A stretch of 64,000 bases of DNA, taken from Sulfitobacter sp. M05 (GTDB taxonomy: Bacteria; Pseudomonadota; Alphaproteobacteria; Rhodobacterales; Rhodobacteraceae). The stretch spans positions 434,001 through 498,000 of the forward strand of contig NZ_JABEDH010000002.1 of NCBI RefSeq assembly GCF_029285175.1, given 5' to 3'. The position numbers and the translations under genes were made by a program. The notes under the pieces are model-generated. The model searched no databases and was not told where the DNA came from. It saw nothing but the letters and a program-made list of their open reading frames with translations. Of the stretch, positions 8,206 through 16,099 are shown piece by piece (positions within the stretch are counted from its first letter, which is position 1; each line of letters opens with the position of its first letter).

Positions 8206-9237
8206 ATGAACCAGTTCGTTCCCCTTCGTAAACACCGCCGGATGTCAGGCGCGCAGAAATCTGCGGTGCTGTTCTTGTGCTTGGGTGAAGGGCGCGGCGG
8301 GGCACTGATGCAGCAGCTGGATGTGAATGAAATCCGCCAGATCACAACGGCAATCTCGACCATGGGGGAAATTGATGCCGGTATCGTTGAAAGCATCCTT
8401 GAGGAATTTGACGAGAAATTAAACCACGAGGGCGGCGTTGTTGGTTCGATTGACGCAGCAAGAAACCTGTTAAGCGAGTTCCTTCCAGAAGATCGGGTCG
8501 CGGAAATTCTTCAGGAAATCAACGGCAACACATCCGGCAATGTCTGGAAAGACCTGTCCGATCTGGATGAAAAACAATTGGTGGAGTTCCTGCGCAAGGA
8601 ACACAATCAAACAGTTGCGGTGATCCTGACACGTCTGCGTCCTGACGCCGCCGCCAAAGTTCTGCCATTGCTCGGAACCGAACGCGCGCCCGATCTGGTT
8701 GAACGGATCATGGCGATGGAAAACCTGCCCAATGATACGATCCAGAACATTGAAAATACCCTGCGCGAAGATGTTCTGGCTAAGGCAAACAACAGCCCAG
8801 AAGCCAAGATCGAAGGGCATCTGGTGTCGATTCTAAACAAACTGGACGGCGATCTGTTCGAACAGATTTCTGCTGAACTTGAACAGAGTAGACCGGAACA
8901 GTTCGGCAGCATCAAACAAAAAATGTTTGTCTTTGACGATCTGGTCGAATTCAATGAAATGGACCTTGGCAAGATCATGCGCGAAGTGTCAGCCACCACC
9001 CTGCCACTTGCATTGCGCGGTGCCAAAAAGGAAATCCGCGAACATTTCCTCTCTGCATTACCGGCGCGTTCGCGCGGCATGTTGCAGGATGAAATGTCTT
9101 CTATGGGGCCGATCAAACTGCGTGATGTAAAAGAAGCTCAGGGGCAACTCGTCGAGGGCGCGCTGCGCCTGATGGACGACGGAACGATCAAATTGGCGGA
9201 TACCACCGAAGAAATGATGGAAGAAATGGCCGAGTAA
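8206..9237 (+). CDS. fliG: Flagellar motor switch protein FliG
   Basis: FliG converts ion flow through MotA/B into rotation. N, middle and C domains are all recognisable over 343 residues; the C-terminal domain keeps charged torque-helix positions (about residues 280-305). The middle-domain signature EHPQ reads EHNQ. The start is uncertain: ATG at 8206 has no clear ribosome site, whereas an in-frame TTG at 8158 sits four bases after AAGGA and would add 16 residues with two cysteines; ATG 8242 is a third option. It follows fliP after a gap of under 90 bases, so it is probably in the fliF operon. Confidence 0.9.
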   Translation: MNQFVPLRKHRRMSGAQKSAVLFLCLGEGRGGALMQQLDVNEIRQITTAISTMGEIDAGIVESILEEFDEKLNHEGGVVGSIDAARNLLSEFLPEDRVAEILQEINGNTSGNVWKDLSDLDEKQLVEFLRKEHNQTVAVILTRLRPDAAAKVLPLLGTERAPDLVERIMAMENLPNDTIQNIENTLREDVLAKANNSPEAKIEGHLVSILNKLDGDLFEQISAELEQSRPEQFGSIKQKMFVFDDLVEFNEMDLGKIMREVSATTLPLALRGAKKEIREHFLSALPARSRGMLQDEMSSMGPIKLRDVKEAQGQLVEGALRLMDDGTIKLADTTEEMMEEMAE

Positions 9238-9256
9238 ACCGCGGCACTGTTCGAAA

Positions 9257-10081
9257 TCAGCGGTAAAGGCGCGACGCGCTAAAGTTAACCATATCGATAT
9301 CTAACGTAAACGCGACGAACTGGCCGTTGTTTCGCGAATTTTGCAGAATATTCACCGCAGCACTCTCCGATGAAAAGCCCTGCGGGTTAAGAACATCGGA
9401 AATGGCCACATATCGTGTGATAAGCCGTTCACGTTCAGCAGGATCGACCAGATCGGCCAGATCGAATTTTTCCTTAAACATTTCGGCTTGCCGGTCCACA
9501 TCCAGCCCGGACATCTGCGTCGGCAACCCTAATGCGACCTGAAAGAAGTTTGTCAGCTTTTTATTGCCCAAAACCTCGAACCAGCTTGAGATATCCCCAC
9601 CAGTTTCGCGGAACTCAAGAACGGTTCCAACGGTCGAATTCTGCTCATCATTCGTATTGATGAACTGTCGATTATAGAACCGGTCTGAAATCTCGTCGAG
9701 AAAGGCGGGATTGGTGAAGTCAGGCACCTGCGGCCCGCTTTCCGTGGTAAAACCCAAAGCCAGATGCAATTCTCGGAACCGCGTATCAGTCAGCCGGTTC
9801 AACAGGGAGGATGGCTCAACCGGGTCGCTTTCCAGAACTTTGCGGATCATGCCTTTGCCGAAAATCTGATCTTCCAGATCAAAGGCTTTCATTACGAAAC
9901 TGTATACCTCAAAGTCCGCGACCAGCTCCTTCGGAGTTGTGATAGAGCCAATACGTTCGCGAAATGCAGCCTCGCTTCGCTTGTTGGCCGCCTCGTTGCG
10001 CATGGATTCCAACTGCTGGTCCCGCGTCGCATCGATCAAACGCAGCGCCGCCTGACTTCCAATTCCAGAAATGCCAATCAT
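9257..10081 (-). CDS. DUF1217-family flagellar protein
   Basis: A 274-residue soluble protein beginning MIGISGIGSQAALRLID, with repeated short blocks built around FxxxxFDLxDxxDPxERExLITRYVAISDVL, typical of the DUF1217 proteins found in alphaproteobacterial flagellar clusters. The ATG at 10081 is preferred because it lies 7 bases after the flbT stop; the longer frame would run into flbT. The function is not established; its place in the flaF-flbT operon suggests a flagellin- or rod-related role. It converges on fliG with a 19-base gap. Confidence 0.75.
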   Translation of the reverse strand: MIGISGIGSQAALRLIDATRDQQLESMRNEAANKRSEAAFRERIGSITTPKELVADFEVYSFVMKAFDLEDQIFGKGMIRKVLESDPVEPSSLLNRLTDTRFRELHLALGFTTESGPQVPDFTNPAFLDEISDRFYNRQFINTNDEQNSTVGTVLEFRETGGDISSWFEVLGNKKLTNFFQVALGLPTQMSGLDVDRQAEMFKEKFDLADLVDPAERERLITRYVAISDVLNPQGFSSESAAVNILQNSRNNGQFVAFTLDIDMVNFSASRLYR

Positions 10082-10088
10082 CGCAATC

Positions 10089-10508
10089 CTATTCTGCCGC
10101 TGTTGCGGCTGCCCTCTCATGAATCATTTCAAACAGACGATCTTCGTAGTCCATCAAAGGACGCAGCGCGCGCATCGCTTTGTAAAAGTCGGCCATAGAA
10201 ACATGATTTGCCGCTTCAAAGATATGTTCGCCAACTTCGTCGTGAAATACTGGAACCAGCTGTGCCAGCTTTGTTTGGATAATCGGAACCAGCTTTTTGC
10301 GCGTATTCACATCGAGCAGCGCCGCCTGAATAAAGAAGTACACTTCTTTCACCGGCGTCCGCGCGCTTTTTTCATCCAACAGGTCCGCTTCACGTACAAT
10401 ATCCGCGTGATTTTCGATCACCAACAGCTGTCGCCGGTCGGTATTGCGCACTACGCACCCGTTGATCAAAATACGTTCGTTAGGCTTGAGAGTCAGTCGA
10501 AGTGCCAT
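10089..10508 (-). CDS. flbT: Flagellin biosynthesis repressor FlbT
   Basis: FlbT binds the 5' leader of flagellin mRNA and promotes its decay until the hook is complete, opposing FlaF. The 139 residues start MALRLTLKPNERILINGCVVRN, closely matching the family N-terminus, and keep the all-helical C-terminus (VYFFIQAALLDV, MRALRPLMDYE). It lies 5 bases after flaF in the same operon. No flagellin gene is visible in the window, so its target must lie elsewhere. Confidence 0.93.
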   Translation of the reverse strand: MALRLTLKPNERILINGCVVRNTDRRQLLVIENHADIVREADLLDEKSARTPVKEVYFFIQAALLDVNTRKKLVPIIQTKLAQLVPVFHDEVGEHIFEAANHVSMADFYKAMRALRPLMDYEDRLFEMIHERAAATAAE

Positions 10509-10513
10509 GATGA

Positions 10514-10915
10514 TTACTCCGCCGCTGTTTCAAGCTGGCGACCACTCAGGCCGTCAACAATACTACGATTAATGTCGACCAGAGGTTTCACCTGCTTGCC
10601 GCCGGCCAGAACTCCCTGCGTGTGGCTCTCGACCCAAAGCGATAGGGAGATAAGGCTGGCTTTCAGCTCGGGCGACAGCCCGTTTGCACCATCAACAAGA
10701 TCCATCTTGAAGGCCGACCAAACCATCTGGTTTTTCTGCAAAGTATGCCGCAGCCCGTCCGCCAAAAGCTGAAGGCGCTCTAACCTTCTTTCAGCACGGT
10801 CAAATGCAAGATACTGCGTTTCCAGTTCTGATGTCACCTGCGCAAGGATGCGACGCTCAATCTGGCGCGGCGCTTCCGTGTGCGAGATGGTCCGCTTGTA
10901 CGCGGTTACACTCAT
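10514..10915 (-). CDS. flaF: Flagellin synthesis regulator FlaF
   Basis: FlaF is a small helical activator of flagellin synthesis and secretion that works with FlbT. The 133 residues (from the ATG at 10915; a GTG three codons upstream is an alternative) start MSVTAYKRTISHTEAPRQIE, matching the FlaF N-terminus, and contain the QNxxxWSAFKMDL and LSPELKASLISLSLWVESHT segments. It is the first gene of the flaF-flbT-DUF1217 operon, with a perfect CtrA box 55 bases upstream. Confidence 0.92.
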   Translation of the reverse strand: MSVTAYKRTISHTEAPRQIERRILAQVTSELETQYLAFDRAERRLERLQLLADGLRHTLQKNQMVWSAFKMDLVDGANGLSPELKASLISLSLWVESHTQGVLAGGKQVKPLVDINRSIVDGLSGRQLETAAE

Positions 10916-10969
10916 CCTCGTCACCTATATTTATTATTCTGCCTCGAACCAAATCTTAACCTTTCGCGG

Positions 10970-10984
10970 TTAAGGCCAATTTAA
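10970..10984. promoter_or_regulatory. CtrA-type box upstream of flaF
   Basis: TTAA (10970-10973), GGCCAAT, TTAA (10981-10984) is a second exact TTAA-N7-TTAA match in the flagellar region. It overlaps a further inverted arrangement, TTAACC (10956 onward) facing GGTTAA. It is 55 bases from the flaF start, a normal distance for a CtrA-activated promoter on the minus strand. Confidence 0.7.
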
Positions 10985-11094
10985 CGTTCTGAGAATTTTG
11001 GCTGGACGTTGGATTTACGTCCTGACGCTGGATTATCGTGCCAAATTTGTCACGATATCAGGAAAAACATTTGGAATCCGATGCTTGCAACCAC

Positions 11095-11129
11095 AACGCC
11101 CACCCGGACGAAAGTCAGGATGGGCGTTT
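11095..11129. terminator. Hairpin downstream of the 11151-11597 gene
   Basis: AACGCCCACCC at 11095-11105 pairs with GGATGGGCGTT at 11118-11128 (10 of 11 positions), loop of 12 bases. On the minus strand it begins 22 bases after the stop at 11151, where a terminator would be expected, and it separates that gene from the flaF promoter. There is no clear T-tract on the minus strand. Confidence 0.45.
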
Positions 11130-11150
11130 GTCAAAATAGTGATGATCGGT

Positions 11151-11597
11151 TTACTGGACCAGATTCGCCAGTTCGGGACGCAGGCGTGACTGGCTTGCCC
11201 GGTGAACAAACCCGACACTTTCTCCTGTATCGACCGCTGCGCGCTCGGCCTGATTGAGCTGCGACAGGTCAACCAACACCTGACCAAGGGCTTGACCAAG
11301 GCTTTGACTGGAAAGACCTTCCGTATCGCCCATTTCTACGGGCTCGATCAAAACAATCGTACGGTCGCAGATTTCAATGCCAAACTCTTCAAACAGCACG
11401 TCCGCCAAACTGGCACCGGGCAAAACTTCATCACCTGCATAGCTGACAATTGGCCGCTTACCCAGCCCCGCCCCCTTGGAAGCGAAACAGACCATTGGCG
11501 CGGCTAGAAGAGACGCAAGAATACTGCTGAGCGGCGGGAGGTTGGCCGGCTCGCGAAGCTCCAACGTGTTACTCCAGATATGCTCTACGATGTTCAT
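11151..11597 (-). CDS. Unrecognised protein in the flagellar cluster
   Basis: A 148-residue reading frame starting MNIVEHIWSNTLELREP. I do not recognise the family. There is a modestly hydrophobic stretch near residues 22-38 (LPPLSSILASLLAAPMV), a central mixed alpha/beta-looking part (IVSYAGDEVLPGASLADVLFEEFG, residues ~50-73) and a hydrophilic Gln/Ser/Leu-rich C-terminus. It has its own ~370-base upstream gap with a one-mismatch CtrA box (11643-11657) and a hairpin downstream, so it looks like a monocistronic gene inside the flagellar locus. A flagellar or regulatory role is inferred only from position. Confidence 0.6.
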   Translation of the reverse strand: MNIVEHIWSNTLELREPANLPPLSSILASLLAAPMVCFASKGAGLGKRPIVSYAGDEVLPGASLADVLFEEFGIEICDRTIVLIEPVEMGDTEGLSSQSLGQALGQVLVDLSQLNQAERAAVDTGESVGFVHRASQSRLRPELANLVQ

Positions 11598-11970
11598 ATA
11601 ACCGCTCCCTAATCACTTACTGTTTACCCAGAATATTCCCGTTTAAAGAGAGATTGAACGCTAAATTTGTTAATAATTGCGGTTCGCGCCGATCCTGTTT
11701 TTGAACGGCAAACCAAGGCGTCTAGACTGCCAAGTTTCAACCTTAAGGAGATTTGTTGCAAATTTCCATTAACTAACAGTTATCTAAATATAGTGGCATT
11801 TTTTTTGGGTTGGCCTAGCTATGGTGCGGCATTCTAAGCGCAGCACCAAGTTGGCGTTAACATTCTTTACAATTTTACAGTTGCGGAACCACCGAAGCAG
11901 CCAGCAATAAATAGGCAGTCGAAAAACTGACAGCCATTTGCCCCTTGGGACGAATCCAAAATGGAGATTT
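11598..11970. other. Intergenic region, 373 bases, promoter-like
   Basis: AT-rich and without a convincing gene. It holds two near-CtrA sites: TTAA-N7-TTGA at 11643-11657 (46 bases before the 11597 start) and TTAA-N7-TTAT at 11769-11783. The second is far from any start. No hairpin or repeat stands out. Confidence 0.5.
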
Positions 11971-12669
11971 TCAGGTGGTATCGAAGATATTCGCGCCGTT
12001 CGTAACCAGCCTGTAACCGGTGGATCTTATGGTCGAAACAGACATCTTGTCCCCGAAACTATCCAAGAGTTTCTTGCGTAATTTTGCAACGTGAACATCG
12101 AATTTTCGGTCACCATATCGCCATGGTCGCGCATCTACAGCCAGACTCAACTCGTCCCGACTGACCGTTTCCCCATCACGGGCATACAGCACATGCATCA
12201 CCTGCGCTTCGGAAATCGTCAGGCCAGCCTTGTCTGCGATATAGGCGCGTTCATCCCAACTTCCATCGTCTGGCTGCAACAGCTCGTTGTTCAATGGGAA
12301 CTCTAGACGGACAAACAAGCGAACCGTCAGCTCTCGTAAACTGCATGGCCAGACGATGACATCGCTTGCGCCCGCCAGAAATGCCTGAACACACAGTTCT
12401 TCCTCTTTTGAACACAACACCATGACAACGGGCGAAGGCTCTTCCGATTTGATCCCTTGAATAAGGTCCAGCACTTCGTCTTTCTGCCCAGGCAAATGAA
12501 CAATGACCGCTTGGATCGAAGGGTTCCGTGCCAAAGCTTCCTTTGCTGCCGGCCCGTCCTCAGCAACTTCCAAATCATGTTTCAGCACAACTGAAGTCAA
12601 ATAACTCAAAGGATTCCGCAACCTACCTTGGCTGGTAACCACAAGGGTTGTCGGTTTGCCTTGGCTCAA
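11971..12669 (-). CDS. OmpR/PhoB-type regulator with degenerate receiver
   Basis: 232 residues: an N-terminal receiver-like fold (~1-115) and a C-terminal winged helix (~130-225) with KFDVHVAKLRKKLLD and the wing STIRSTGYRLV. The receiver lacks the phosphorylatable aspartate: where D-x-x-x-P-x-x-D/G is expected it reads VIVHLPGQ, and the N-terminal acidic pair is absent too. It probably works without phosphorylation. Regulators of this shape inside alphaproteobacterial flagellar clusters include FtcR (Brucella), Rem (Sinorhizobium) and FlaC-like proteins of roseobacters, so a flagellar transcription role is likely. The start is a TTG at 12669 with only a weak ribosome site. Confidence 0.8.
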   Translation of the reverse strand: MSQGKPTTLVVTSQGRLRNPLSYLTSVVLKHDLEVAEDGPAAKEALARNPSIQAVIVHLPGQKDEVLDLIQGIKSEEPSPVVMVLCSKEEELCVQAFLAGASDVIVWPCSLRELTVRLFVRLEFPLNNELLQPDDGSWDERAYIADKAGLTISEAQVMHVLYARDGETVSRDELSLAVDARPWRYGDRKFDVHVAKLRKKLLDSFGDKMSVSTIRSTGYRLVTNGANIFDTT

Positions 12670-13063
12670 TTGAACACCCGTTATCTATTGGCAGGAGGTA
12701 TGGAAACAATACAACTCGAGAATCAGAACGTCGCTATATAGAGCTACAAACCAGCGCCAAACTCAATTCTTTTTGACTGAAATCTGCGTTATCTCTGTTC
12801 GGGAACCCTATCGCACACGCCAGAGTTACGTTATGCAGCGCTCAAGAACAAAATTAAGGATAACAAATACATAAGCGCTCGGCCTTGCGGACTGGTCAGA
12901 AATCAGCCCTCAAGACAGACAAAGAAAATTTTAAATCAGGCAAACATTGGCCGCATTTATTCTTGGGGGTTCACAAAAAGAAACCACCCGTTAACCTTTG
13001 GCGCTACATAGTAAGCGTCACGGTCGCAGAAGCGCCTGATCGGACCTGGAACTAGGTAGATTT
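12670..13063. other. Intergenic region, 394 bases, divergent promoters
   Basis: Lies between the leftward regulator and a rightward small reading frame. I see AT-rich stretches near 12850-12970 and a single TTAACC half-site at 12990, but no full CtrA box, strong hairpin or coding frame. Confidence 0.4.
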
Positions 13064-13264
13064 ATGACAAACGTTACAGACAGCCCCCGCGAGATTGCGC
13101 TTGCCGCAGCACACCGCCTTAAAGCGAGCATTTCCCAAGACAAACACGACTTGTACCTGCTACAGGCCATGCGCAGCGCCCATCTGGTGGTGATGCAATC
13201 GGGAATCTTGAAAGAAGATGCCTCCCCGCGTCACCGAACAACCAACAGCCTGACCATTCATTAG
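13064..13264 (+). CDS. Small unrecognised protein
   Basis: A 66-residue frame, MTNVTDSPREIALAAAHRLK..., with an amphipathic helical first half and a hydrophilic end. It is preceded by a plausible promoter gap and only a weak ribosome site (AGGTAG). It lies between the degenerate regulator and the mucR-like gene. No family recognised; it may be a genuine small protein because its codon use resembles neighbours, but it could be spurious. Confidence 0.4.
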   Translation: MTNVTDSPREIALAAAHRLKASISQDKHDLYLLQAMRSAHLVVMQSGILKEDASPRHRTTNSLTIH

Positions 13265-13549
13265 CCAGGCAAACCGGTCGCCAACCGCCAGATTTACGTT
13301 GTGATGTTAATCCAGGTCAGTTGACCAGAACGGCGTATTTCTAGGGTTTCCGGCCCCGTTTGCCCAGGGCGGACGGAGAGCTGGATCATCTATGCATAGA
13401 AATCTGGCCGGTTTTCGCCTCTATATTTCACTGGTTCTTGACATGTTGAAATTTTATGTCGAAACCACACTTCGGAACCGTGAAGGGCATTCGTCCAGAT
13501 CTTTTCATACGACCCGGCCCCGTAGGGCAAATCGAGCAGGAGACAGCAA

Positions 13550-14008
13550 ATGGAAGACGAAAACGCCGTGTTGATATCCAACGCCGTTCTACAAGTACTT
13601 TCCAGCTTTGCATCCCGCGAAAACGCGACCGTCGAAGATGTGCTAACCTTGGCAGGCAAATTGCCCGCAATCCTTGACAACCGCGAACAGTCGAAGCCCG
13701 CCATCTCCCAGGTTGCAGCGCCCGCCACAAACACCGTGAAACCAGCAGTCGCGATTGAGAAATCCGTGTCCGATGACGCCGTGACTTGTCTGTGCTGCGG
13801 CAAATCCTTCACCATGCTTAAACGCCACCTCAAGGCGGAACATGGGCTGTCGGAAAATCAATATCGCGCCATGTTTGGTCTGGACGATGACCATTTACTG
13901 GTTGCGCCCAACTACTCCATCCGCAAGGCAGAGTATGCCAAACGCATCGGCCTCGGAAAATATACCCGCGATGAACCTACCGGTCAGGATGCAACCTCGC
14001 CGCTTTGA
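13550..14008 (+). CDS. MucR/Ros-family zinc-finger regulator
   Basis: A 152-residue protein with the Ros/MucR domain at its centre: C80-x2-C83-x9-H93-x4-H98 followed by HGLSENQYRAMFGL, the conserved segment of the family. A good ribosome site (GGAG) precedes the ATG. MucR-type proteins act as H-NS-like silencers and often control motility and exopolysaccharide genes in alphaproteobacteria. The Cys-x2-Cys form is full, unlike MucR copies in which the second ligand is Asp. Position directly before motB fits motility control; autoregulation is likely by analogy. Confidence 0.85.
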   Translation: MEDENAVLISNAVLQVLSSFASRENATVEDVLTLAGKLPAILDNREQSKPAISQVAAPATNTVKPAVAIEKSVSDDAVTCLCCGKSFTMLKRHLKAEHGLSENQYRAMFGLDDDHLLVAPNYSIRKAEYAKRIGLGKYTRDEPTGQDATSPL

Positions 14009-14145
14009 CCGACGCAAATGCCCAACAATCGCCTAAATTCAGCCGCGTTAACCGCATCTTCCCTGCCGATATCTAGCTTCAACGCGGGGTAGCAGAAGCA
14101 CCGCCGCAAAGCGACCGATCCTTTCGGCGTTATGAGGCAGAGCAA

Positions 14146-15324
14146 ATGGCAGCTGATACGCAGCCCAAAATTTTCAAGAAATACGAAATTGTCGAAGGCG
14201 GCGGCCACCACGGTGGTGGCTGGAAGGTGGCTTATGCTGACTTCATGACCGCTATGATGGCATTTTTCCTATTGATGTGGATTCTGGCCAGCTCGGATGA
14301 GCAGAAACTTCGCGGCATTGCCGAATATTTCACCGACGCCACCATGCCAGGCGGCATTGGCCTGCTGGACGGCTCAACACTTGGCCCTCCCGGCACCTTG
14401 ACCGCGTCCAACGGCAGTGTTGTGGCCCGCGGTTCGGAATTGGGCAAGATGGATGATCCATCTCCCGCCAAATGGGAAGTGCGCGATACTACTTCCGCCT
14501 CGGATCCTGATGATCGGGTGAAAGGGACCCATGAGGGTATCCAAGATATGCCTGCCGCCTCCGACCTCAGCAAAGCGGACCAACGCGCTGGCGCTTCCCA
14601 AGGCAATCCAGGTGCCGCCGACGCAAACAACGAAAACAAGCTTGCCGGAGCCGGCGAAGGCACCAACGATGCTGAACATGCTGCCGACCAAATGAAATTC
14701 GAGCAGCTGCAAAACGAAATCTTGCAAGCAATGCAGGACAACCCGGATCTCGATCCGTTGCAGCAAAACGTGATCTTCGAAGAGACCGAAGAGGGGCTGC
14801 ACATCCAGATCATTGATCAGGAAGGCAAACCGATGTTCCAAAGCGGCCGTGCCGAAATGGCTGGTGCAACCGATGTATTGCTGAGCAATCTGGGCACCTC
14901 ACTTGCGGCACTGCCCAACCCCATCGTCCTGGCCGGTCATACCGATGCCGTGCAGTTCTCCGACAGCTCCAAATACGACAACTGGGATCTGTCATCCGAC
15001 CGCGCCAATGCCACACGCCGTGTGTTCGAAGCGTCAGGCGTATCGCGGGACCGCATTATCCGCGTGTCCGGCATGGCTGATACTCAGCTGCTCAAACCGG
15101 AAGCCCCGACGGACCCCTCCAACCGTCGTATTTCAATCATGGTGCGCTATCAGGACCCGACCAAAGCGTCTGCCCCTGCGACGCAAGAAGCAAAGCAAGC
15201 AACTGATCCGGCACCGATGCAACATGACGCCCCGAAAGAGGTGAAACACGCCAAGCTATCGCAACCTGCGGCTGCTCCGATCGGCGACAAGGTCTTTCAG
15301 GATTTGCGAAATGCCCTGCGCTAA
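14146..15324 (+). CDS. motB: Flagellar stator protein MotB
   Basis: MotB anchors the stator to peptidoglycan and carries the ion-binding aspartate. Asp32 (in VAYADFMTAMMAF) begins the single transmembrane helix (~30-50). A long, Ala/Gly/Asp-rich linker (~85-195) leads to a C-terminal OmpA-like domain with LAGHTDAVQFSDSSKYDNWDLS and SDRANATRRVFEASGV. At 392 residues it is longer than E. coli MotB (308), mainly through the linker and a Lys/Ala/Pro-rich tail. The last four bases overlap the convergent gene at 15321-15929. Confidence 0.95.
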   Translation: MAADTQPKIFKKYEIVEGGGHHGGGWKVAYADFMTAMMAFFLLMWILASSDEQKLRGIAEYFTDATMPGGIGLLDGSTLGPPGTLTASNGSVVARGSELGKMDDPSPAKWEVRDTTSASDPDDRVKGTHEGIQDMPAASDLSKADQRAGASQGNPGAADANNENKLAGAGEGTNDAEHAADQMKFEQLQNEILQAMQDNPDLDPLQQNVIFEETEEGLHIQIIDQEGKPMFQSGRAEMAGATDVLLSNLGTSLAALPNPIVLAGHTDAVQFSDSSKYDNWDLSSDRANATRRVFEASGVSRDRIIRVSGMADTQLLKPEAPTDPSNRRISIMVRYQDPTKASAPATQEAKQATDPAPMQHDAPKEVKHAKLSQPAAAPIGDKVFQDLRNALR

Positions 15325-15929
15325 TGCACAGCGGCAAGCATCCCCTCGGTGGATCGCCGCACACTTGCAAACTTCGGTCGGTGCGATCCTTCAGCGGACT
15401 TGCGCAGGAACTCGGGCAACAAAGGGCTTAGCGCAGCCTGAGGCATCTGCGATTGTGGCGCCGGTTCGGACTGCGGTGTCGGCTGTGGCCGCATCGCAGA
15501 AACCGGTGTCGCGGGCTGGCGCGGCTCACGGGCTGGGGCAGGTTTGCTCAACCCAAGAACAACAGAGGGTTCAAGACCCTCTTCCAGCGCATAGGTATAG
15601 TTCATCGAGTAATCGATTGCCTCGTCCAACAGATCGGGATCAGAAGCGACCAAAGCCATCAGACGCCGTTCGTCGGAATAAAGGAAGTGGCGCGTTTCAA
15701 ACCCGCGCACCTTCGGAACGATGCACACGTCCTGGGCCTCAACATCCAACATCTCAAGCAAGCGTTGGGGCACCACAGGGCGCTCGTCGCGACGAAACAC
15801 AACCATGCTGCAATCCCCGTCCCGGGTCAGACAAGCCGCGAGGCAGATGTGATCAGGCCAGGTCGAAAAGACATGTTTAATATCATCTGCGTCGATGAGA
15901 ACCACGAATATGCTTGATGTGTCGGTCAT
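15321..15929 (-). CDS. Unrecognised protein between motB and motA
   Basis: A 202-residue frame starting MTDTSSIFVVLIDADDIKHVF. The first ~115 residues look like a compact alpha/beta domain (alternating hydrophobic strands such as SIFVVLIDA, CLAACL, SMVVF); residues ~125-165 are a Pro/Gln/Ala-rich linker, followed by a short basic tail with LSPLLPEFLRKSA. A ribosome site (GGAGGATCC) precedes the ATG. It lies antiparallel between the two stator genes, whose usual order is adjacent, and overlaps the motB end by four bases. No family recognised; a motility link is inferred from location only. Confidence 0.65.
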   Translation of the reverse strand: MTDTSSIFVVLIDADDIKHVFSTWPDHICLAACLTRDGDCSMVVFRRDERPVVPQRLLEMLDVEAQDVCIVPKVRGFETRHFLYSDERRLMALVASDPDLLDEAIDYSMNYTYALEEGLEPSVVLGLSKPAPAREPRQPATPVSAMRPQPTPQSEPAPQSQMPQAALSPLLPEFLRKSAEGSHRPKFASVRRSTEGMLAAVH

Positions 15930-16099
15930 GGCGCGGATCCTCCGGTGTTGAAGTCGATGTAACTAACCATGTATCCCACACCCCAGAAGTGTCAACTATA
16001 TTTGTTGAAAACAAATTATACTTCGGTGAAGACCAACTATCCTTGAATTTCCCGAAAAAATAGGGCTATGGTTCATGAAAATGAACGAACAGGCATAAC

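Noticed and set aside
11769..11783. TTAA-N7-TTAT as a third CtrA box
   Set aside because: One mismatch, and about 170 bases from the nearest start, so it was kept as a note only.
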